This document shows positions 59,431 to 64,000 of a stretch of DNA of 64,000 bases, piece after piece. This DNA is from Sulfolobales archaeon. Its GTDB lineage: Archaea; Thermoproteota; Thermoprotei_A; Sulfolobales; NBVN01. Below the pieces are notes generated by a model, which saw only the letters and a program-made list of their open reading frames with translations, did no database searches and was not told where the DNA came from. The DNA is taken from positions 302,762-366,761 of the forward strand of contig JAOAKA010000001.1 in NCBI GenBank assembly GCA_026413885.1, read 5' to 3'. Positions within the stretch are counted from its first letter, which is position 1. Each line of letters begins with the position of its first letter. The translations under genes were made by a program, and so were the position numbers.

Positions 59431-60141
59431 TTGAGTGTTATGAAGGTAAAAACCCAGGATGTCCCAGGATATTTATACTATATATCGCTAGCAGAACAGA
59501 GACCTTCCACAGTAGCTCTCCACGCTTTCAATCAAAAACCTGAGGACATCGAACAGTATTCTAAGGAACTCGCTGCTCTAGGAATAGTAGTGCTATCTCC
59601 CCGCTATACAGATGCCAGTGATGGTGTTGCTGTTGCTCTAAGAGCTCTAAAGAAACTTAAAACCTTAAGTAGTGTAGACCAAGAGAGATTAGGACTCTTC
59701 GGGATTTCTCTAGGTGGTACAGTAAGTCTGCTAGCATCTACACAAGAAAAAGTGAGATTTGTTGTAAGTATCGGTGGGTGGGTAGACCTAGCAGATCTCT
59801 GTAGATTTCTCTCTAAGTTCCCTCACGGAAGCTCTCAGAAGTATATAGCAGATCTAGTCAGATCTACCTTAGGAGATCCCGAAGAAAATAGAGAGATCTA
59901 CGAGTTAGCTAGCCCGATAACTTATGCAGATAAAATCTCTGGAAGTGTGTTGCTAATTCATGGCTCAGAAGACTCTATGGTGCCTGTCTCGCAATCAGAA
60001 GCCATGTACAGAAAGCTCAGAGAGTTAGGATACGATGTCGAATATCGAGTGATAGAAGGAGGGGGCCACACTCTACTAGGCAAGGAGAGCTTAGTAATTG
60101 ATATAGTGTCAAAGTTTTTAAAAGCTAGGAATATAGTGTAG
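59431..60141 (+). CDS. Dienelactone-hydrolase-like alpha/beta hydrolase
   Basis: Alpha/beta hydrolase of 236 residues. The nucleophile elbow GISLGG (Ser near 93) is in LGLFGISLGGTVSLLAS; the acid is in HGSEDSMVP near 182-190 and the His in EGGGHTLLG near 208-216, so the catalytic triad is complete. There is no signal peptide. It probably cleaves an ester, lactone or small peptide. It precedes the branched-chain-type transporter operon in the same direction, with a 52-bp gap, which could link it to uptake of the substrate. Confidence 0.88.
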   Translation: MSVMKVKTQDVPGYLYYISLAEQRPSTVALHAFNQKPEDIEQYSKELAALGIVVLSPRYTDASDGVAVALRALKKLKTLSSVDQERLGLFGISLGGTVSLLASTQEKVRFVVSIGGWVDLADLCRFLSKFPHGSSQKYIADLVRSTLGDPEENREIYELASPITYADKISGSVLLIHGSEDSMVPVSQSEAMYRKLRELGYDVEYRVIEGGGHTLLGKESLVIDIVSKFLKARNIV

Positions 60142-60217
60142 CTAGCTGAGCCGAGATTAACATTTGTTAAACCCTAGTTTTTAACTGTTCGATGTGTTAA
60201 GATTTTGGGTAATCTAT

Positions 60218-61618
60218 ATGAAACCTCAACTAATTCAAGCAGTATTAATAATATTTGTTGTAGTAGCTGGTTTAGCTGGTTACTTTATTGGTCAATCAGC
60301 TGTTCCTCCGAGAGTTGAGATTACGAGACTTACAACAGTGACTCTTAAAGAGACAGTGACTCTTCCCGGAGCAACTATTACTCAGCCGGGAGTTACAGTA
60401 ACAGTGGTTCAAACCATACCTGTATCACCACCTCCAACTACTCCACCTCGATTCGTAGGCACAGTCAAAGTCGGTGCTCTCTTACCGTTAAACCTACCTA
60501 TAGGACGAATGATGTTAGCTGCGATACAGCTAGCTATTGAGGAAATTAACGCAGCTGGTGGGGTTTTAGACCATAAGGTTGAACTTGTATACTACGATAC
60601 TCAGTGGACTGCTGATAAAGCTGCTGAAGGATATAAGAAGCTAGCTGAAGAGAAAGTTAGAGTGATATTCGGAGTCTTCGGATCGCATGAAGCACTAGCT
60701 ATAATGGACCTCCTCCCGCTATATGAGGTCTTAGTTATAGCTTCAGGCGCTGTTAGTGACGCTATAGATGCTAAGGTACTGGAGAAATATAGTGACTACA
60801 AGTACTGGTTCAGAGCCTATGTTAACGCCACTTCTCAAGCAGCAGCAACTTGGGACTTACTAGCGTACTTCTCGAGGAGATTTAATTGGAATAAGGTCGC
60901 CTGGGTCTACGAGGACCTACCGTGGGTGATCCCCCACGCAATATATGGACAGACAAGATCAGCACAAGAAGGTATTGAAGTTGCGATAGCTATTGGAGTA
61001 CCTATAGATGTGACTTCATTTACCGATATCTTTGCTAAGATATCTGCTTCTAGGGCTCAATACATTACTTGGCAGTTCTCCGGCACTGAAGACTATGTCT
61101 TTGCTAGAGACTACTACTTAGGTCAAGTCCCTCTAATAGCTATAGGTGGTGGTACGTATGCTATGCTCGATATCTTCTACAATCAAACTATGGGTGCTGC
61201 TGAAGGACTTATATGTATCTCCTGGGGCTTCCCAACATCAATCACACCCAAGACCATGGAATTTTACGAAAAATACAAGAAACTCGTAGGTACCGAACCT
61301 ATATTCACTACGTGGTATGCTTACGACTCTGTTTACGTGTGGGCTGAAGCAGTTAGAAAAGCTAGATCGTTCGATACAGATAAAGTGATTAAAGCCTTAG
61401 AGACATCGACTTTTGTTGGAACAGCCGGTATTTATGAATTTACTAGAAGTCATACAGCTAAACTAGCTCCGGAGAGAATATACCCAATATACTTCCAGTG
61501 GCAGAAAGGAAAGAGAGTGGTTGTCTGGCCTTTCAGAGCGGTAGAATATGGAACTAAGCTACTATTTCCAAGCATTGCTGACGGCAAGAGGGTGTGGATA
61601 GAGATCCCGTGGCCGTAG
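60218..61618 (+). CDS. ABC substrate-binding protein, branched-chain amino acid type
   Basis: LivK-like periplasmic-type binding protein, anchored in the membrane. N-terminal hydrophobic segment IQAVLIIFVVVAGLAGYFIG, then a Thr/Pro-rich spacer (about 35-75, with PPPTTPPR), typical of archaeal tethered binding proteins. The core begins at VGALLPLNLPIGRMML and has AAIQLAIEEINAAGGV, the family's ligand-binding signature. The frame begins at GTG 60194, but a TATA box GTTTTTAAC at 60177-60185 places transcription downstream of that codon, so ATG 60218 (MKPQLIQ) is the probable start, giving 466 residues. Ligand is not determinable. Confidence 0.9.
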   Translation: MKPQLIQAVLIIFVVVAGLAGYFIGQSAVPPRVEITRLTTVTLKETVTLPGATITQPGVTVTVVQTIPVSPPPTTPPRFVGTVKVGALLPLNLPIGRMMLAAIQLAIEEINAAGGVLDHKVELVYYDTQWTADKAAEGYKKLAEEKVRVIFGVFGSHEALAIMDLLPLYEVLVIASGAVSDAIDAKVLEKYSDYKYWFRAYVNATSQAAATWDLLAYFSRRFNWNKVAWVYEDLPWVIPHAIYGQTRSAQEGIEVAIAIGVPIDVTSFTDIFAKISASRAQYITWQFSGTEDYVFARDYYLGQVPLIAIGGGTYAMLDIFYNQTMGAAEGLICISWGFPTSITPKTMEFYEKYKKLVGTEPIFTTWYAYDSVYVWAEAVRKARSFDTDKVIKALETSTFVGTAGIYEFTRSHTAKLAPERIYPIYFQWQKGKRVVVWPFRAVEYGTKLLFPSIADGKRVWIEIPWP

Positions 61619-61628
61619 GGAGGTTGTA

Positions 61629-62483
61629 TTGGAAGAGCTTAAGTACATAACGATTTTCGGCTTTTTTCATTCACTAACATACCTAGTCTTTTCTCTTGGT
61701 TTCTCACTTGTTTTTGGTGTTGCTAGACTACCTAATCTATCTTATGGAGCTCTCTATGTCTTCACGGGTTATGTAACCTACACTCTCCTTAGTCAAATGG
61801 GTCTAGATGTTATTCTAGCGATAGCTGCTTCAATACTACTTACTGCTGCTATAAGTCTCTTAATCGGAGAATTCGCCATCAAACCAGCTATAAAGTTTCC
61901 TGTCAGTGTCTTCATAACTACTATGGCTGTCGCCTATATCTTTGAGGAATACTTTAGGATTCAGATGGGGTTAAGACCGGTGACACTCCCACTCTATCCA
62001 GGAACAACTGTGTTAATTGATGTTCCGGTCAGTAACCACTGGTTTCTCGTCGGAATCATTAGCTCGATCATGATTTTAGCATTGCTTCTATTCCTATTTA
62101 AGACTAACACCGGGAGAGCTGTGAGAGCTGTAGCAGAAAACTGGGAGGAGTCTATGAGGCTCGGAATAAATCCACTAAGAGTTTTAAGAACGACCTTCAT
62201 AATATCAGGGGTTTATGCTGCTCTAACCGGTATTCTACTAACACCACTTAAAGCTTTAACACCGAGCGGTGGATGGACACCTCTCTTTACCGCTTTTGCC
62301 GTAGTCGTTATGGGAGGTATAGGAAATGTCTTAGGAACTGTTGCTGCGTCATTTATCTACGGTTTTACTGAGCAGCTTATAATCTACACACTGGGGGGAG
62401 GTATAGCTAGAGTAGTCCCATTAATTCTAATTGTGTTAGTTCTTATTATCAGACCTCACGGACTCTTTGGTAGAGGTGAGTAA
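61629..62483 (+). CDS. livH: ABC permease, LivH type
   Basis: Membrane permease of branched-chain amino acid-type transporters, 284 residues and about eight TM helices. The family stretch GVARLPNLSYGALYVFTGY (about 29-47), VRAVAENWEESMRLGINPLRV near 172-192 (the coupling helix that docks on the ATPase) and GGIGNVLGTVAASFIYGF near 235-252 match LivH. The start is TTG with GGGAGG upstream. It overlaps the livM start by 17 bp. Confidence 0.93.
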   Translation: MEELKYITIFGFFHSLTYLVFSLGFSLVFGVARLPNLSYGALYVFTGYVTYTLLSQMGLDVILAIAASILLTAAISLLIGEFAIKPAIKFPVSVFITTMAVAYIFEEYFRIQMGLRPVTLPLYPGTTVLIDVPVSNHWFLVGIISSIMILALLLFLFKTNTGRAVRAVAENWEESMRLGINPLRVLRTTFIISGVYAALTGILLTPLKALTPSGGWTPLFTAFAVVVMGGIGNVLGTVAASFIYGFTEQLIIYTLGGGIARVVPLILIVLVLIIRPHGLFGRGE

Positions 62484-63513
62484 GCTGGTTTTCGCAAAGC
62501 CTTCAAAAGTGAGTAAAGTAAGGAAGATACTGCCTTTTCTCACAGTTGTTTCTATCTACCTCACGCTACCGGCTATAGGTTTGAGAGGATTCTGGATCGA
62601 TGTCCTAACTAGAGTAAACATCTTTCTATTGATAACACTCTCTCTAGATCTATACTCAGGAACTACATTCTATCTAAATCTCGGAGTGCCATTTACTGTA
62701 GGTGTTTCTGCTTACACTCTAGCTCTTTTAAATAGATACTTAGGAGTTCCGGTTGAATACTCTATCTTGCCGTCGGCTATCACCTCCACAATATTCAGCT
62801 TCACTATCTTTATCCCGAGTTTAAGAGTGAGAGGAGCTTACTTCTCTATATTATCGCTACTTCTACCTATAATCTTAGCTGGATTAGTTACATCACAGCC
62901 TTTTTCTCTATACTTAGGTGGTGAAGGAGGTATTTCCTATTTCCCACTATTCTTTTCATATGCCAGAGCCCTACCGGCTGGAGAAAGAGTGTTCTTTCTT
63001 CAGGCATCGCACTTCTACCTTTCGGCTGCGGTAGCTATAGTTGCCTACATTATCTGCTATAAGATAGCTTACTCAGATTTCGGCTTCATGATGAGGTCTA
63101 TTGGTCAAGATGAGCTTCTAGCAGAAGCTACTGGAATCAATACCTTTAGAGTCAAGCTTATAGGATTCATAGCATCATCTTTTCTTTCAGCTCTAGCTGG
63201 AGCTCTCTACGCTGCAATGAGACCTCCAATAACCGCAGATATATTCGTACCAGCGAATACGTTAGTTCCTCCACTGACAGCAGTGATTTTAGGTGGTATG
63301 GGGACGATAGTGGGTCCAGCTATAGCTAACTACTTAACTTTAATTATTTACGAAATTCTGTGGGGTGTCCTAGGTAGTTGGAGAATTATTCTCTATATGT
63401 GTCTTCTCATAGTGTTAGTTCTATTGAGACCTCAGGGACTTATATACTACCTATATTTAAAGATGAAGCAAGTATTTTCAGTGAGAATCTTTAAACACCT
63501 AGGAGGTGTATAG
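62467..63513 (+). CDS. livM: ABC permease, LivM type
   Basis: Second permease subunit, 348 residues and about nine TM helices. The coupling loop MMRSIGQDELLAEATGINTFRVK near 206-228 (read in short pieces) and GGMGTIVGPAIANYL near 279-293 are the LivM signatures. The GTG start overlaps livH by 17 bp; the livG gene follows after 2 bp, so this is a single operon. The longer cytoplasmic C-terminus ends in KQVFSVRIFKHLGG. Confidence 0.93.
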   Translation: MVEVSKLVFAKPSKVSKVRKILPFLTVVSIYLTLPAIGLRGFWIDVLTRVNIFLLITLSLDLYSGTTFYLNLGVPFTVGVSAYTLALLNRYLGVPVEYSILPSAITSTIFSFTIFIPSLRVRGAYFSILSLLLPIILAGLVTSQPFSLYLGGEGGISYFPLFFSYARALPAGERVFFLQASHFYLSAAVAIVAYIICYKIAYSDFGFMMRSIGQDELLAEATGINTFRVKLIGFIASSFLSALAGALYAAMRPPITADIFVPANTLVPPLTAVILGGMGTIVGPAIANYLTLIIYEILWGVLGSWRIILYMCLLIVLVLLRPQGLIYYLYLKMKQVFSVRIFKHLGGV

Positions 63514-63515
63514 CT

Positions 63516-64000
63516 ATGGATAAGATATTAATCTGTGATAGTATTACTAAGAGATTTGGTGGACTTATAGCTGTAAGTAGAGTTTCAGTCGAAGTTTCAA
63601 GAGGAGAATTGCTAGGGTTGATAGGCCCCAACGGGTCTGGTAAGACTACACTCATTAATTTAATCTCTGGAGTGTTAGAGCCTGATGAAGGTAGGGTACT
63701 TTTTGAAGGCAGAGACATCACTAAACTAAAACCGCATGCGAGAGTAGCTCTCGGAATTTCACGAATATTTCAAGGAATGAGGGTGTATCCGTATCTCCCA
63801 GTTTACTACAATATAGAACTATCAGCTCGCTCAGTATTTAAAGATGCCAGGCTAGCGAGGTCTAAGACTATTTGGGCTCTAACTACAACTAAACTGCTAG
63901 CTGAATCAGCAGAACTACCCGTTAACTTAACTCCGTACAAGCTTAAAATGGTTGAACTAGCGAGAGCTCTTGTCACTAACCCTAAGCTAGTACTTCTAGA
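63516..64000 (+). CDS. livG: ABC ATP-binding protein, LivG type (partial, unusual signature)
   Basis: ATPase of the branched-chain-type transporter, cut off by the window end after about 161 codons. It starts at ATG 63516 with a perfect AGGAGGTG (63501-63508). Walker A GPNGSGKT (37-44), Q-loop IFQGM near 87-91 and the later VELARALVTNPKLVLL (Walker B region) are clear. Where LivG has LAYGQQ or LSGGQ, this protein reads NLTPYKLKMVELARAL, with neither the Gly nor the Gln; the ATPase may be inactive or use a changed signature. Its partner LivF is presumably beyond the window. Confidence 0.93.
   Translation, partial: MDKILICDSITKRFGGLIAVSRVSVEVSRGELLGLIGPNGSGKTTLINLISGVLEPDEGRVLFEGRDITKLKPHARVALGISRIFQGMRVYPYLPVYYNIELSARSVFKDARLARSKTIWALTTTKLLAESAELPVNLTPYKLKMVELARALVTNPKLVLL

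Noticed and set aside
1-64000. CRISPR arrays, insertion sequences, provirus genes, rRNA operon, replication origin with cdc6
   Set aside because: No regularly spaced repeats, transposase, integrase, capsid or packaging genes, rRNA or Orc1/Cdc6 gene could be seen on either strand.

Overview
The window is a compact, AT-rich stretch of chromosome from a crenarchaeon (Thermoprotei-type), most likely a thermophile. Supporting genes are a family B DNA polymerase of the PolB1/Dpo1 type, RadA, an archaeal DnaG-type primase, a class I CCA-adding enzyme with ThpR, AK6/Fap7, CDP-archaeol synthase CarS, ribosomal protein L35Ae, the D-aminoacyl-tRNA deacylase DTD2, a prepilin peptidase of the FlaK/PibD type, AglB, and an initiator tRNA-Met gene split by an intron with a bulge-helix-bulge splice site. 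Genes have GGTG/GAGGTG ribosome-binding sites or look leaderless behind a TATA box, and GTG and TTG starts are common. I cannot name genus or species. No rRNA, CRISPR array, insertion sequence or provirus was seen.

Layout. 1-5.2 kb: uracil-DNA glycosylase, DTD2, a Cys-rich unknown protein, DnaG, a type-2 malate/lactate dehydrogenase and a Cys-rich protein whose promoter carries a 13-bp direct repeat. 5.5-7.7 kb: an EamA transporter, a decayed gene (faintly LarC-like) and ThyX. 7.7-10.7 kb: RadA, prepilin peptidase, HIT protein and an RNase H-fold-like protein in one direction. 10.9-15.5 kb: threonine dehydratase, a GT4 glycosyl-phosphate transferase, and a three-gene tetrahydromethanopterin-type pterin operon. 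15.7-21.2 kb: a four-cluster ferredoxin with a tungsten aldehyde ferredoxin oxidoreductase, the cca-thpR pair, and an ABC ATPase with a very small membrane partner. 21.5-27.9 kb: AglB oligosaccharyltransferase, an amidohydrolase, a small tail-anchored protein, an M28 peptidase, DUF2208 and a winged-helix protein. 27.9-32.6 kb: PHP phosphoesterase, ACD-type alpha subunit, HTH-PRTase regulator, tRNA-iMet and an M20 peptidase. 32.7-40 kb: PolB1, a GT-C membrane protein, a HEPN protein and a MoxR/VWA pair. 40-46.2 kb: AnmK, nitroreductase, a regulator, a HhH-GPD glycosylase, dCTP deaminase, a nucleoside phosphorylase and a PD-(D/E)XK nuclease. 46.3-52.3 kb: a second decayed gene, CarS with a RecA-like ATPase, a GT-C protein, small unknowns, AK6 and a radical SAM enzyme. 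52.3-57.7 kb: a nucleotidyltransferase, a MocA-like cytidylyltransferase and a three-subunit molybdenum hydroxylase. 57.7-64 kb: UspA, an unknown protein, L35Ae, a dienelactone-hydrolase-like enzyme and a branched-chain-amino-acid-type ABC transporter whose ATPase gene runs off the window.

Themes. (i) Nucleotide-pool hygiene and repair: UdgA, ThyX, Dcd, HhH-GPD, RadA, PolB1. (ii) N-glycosylation and the cell surface: GT4, two GT-C proteins, AglB, PibD, CarS. (iii) Oxidation of aldehydes, heterocycles or acids through W/Mo enzymes and an ADP-forming acyl-CoA synthetase, with peptidases and an amino-acid-type transporter; this suggests a heterotrophic, peptide-using anaerobe (inference).

The most unusual observations are three genes whose conserved or hydrophobic N-termini can only be reached from a CTG codon, two of them with a purine-rich SD sequence at correct spacing; at least two decayed genes; the repeat promoter at 5.2 kb; and a LivG-type ATPase without a recognisable LSGGQ motif. 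I did not find one clearly new multi-gene defence or mobile system.
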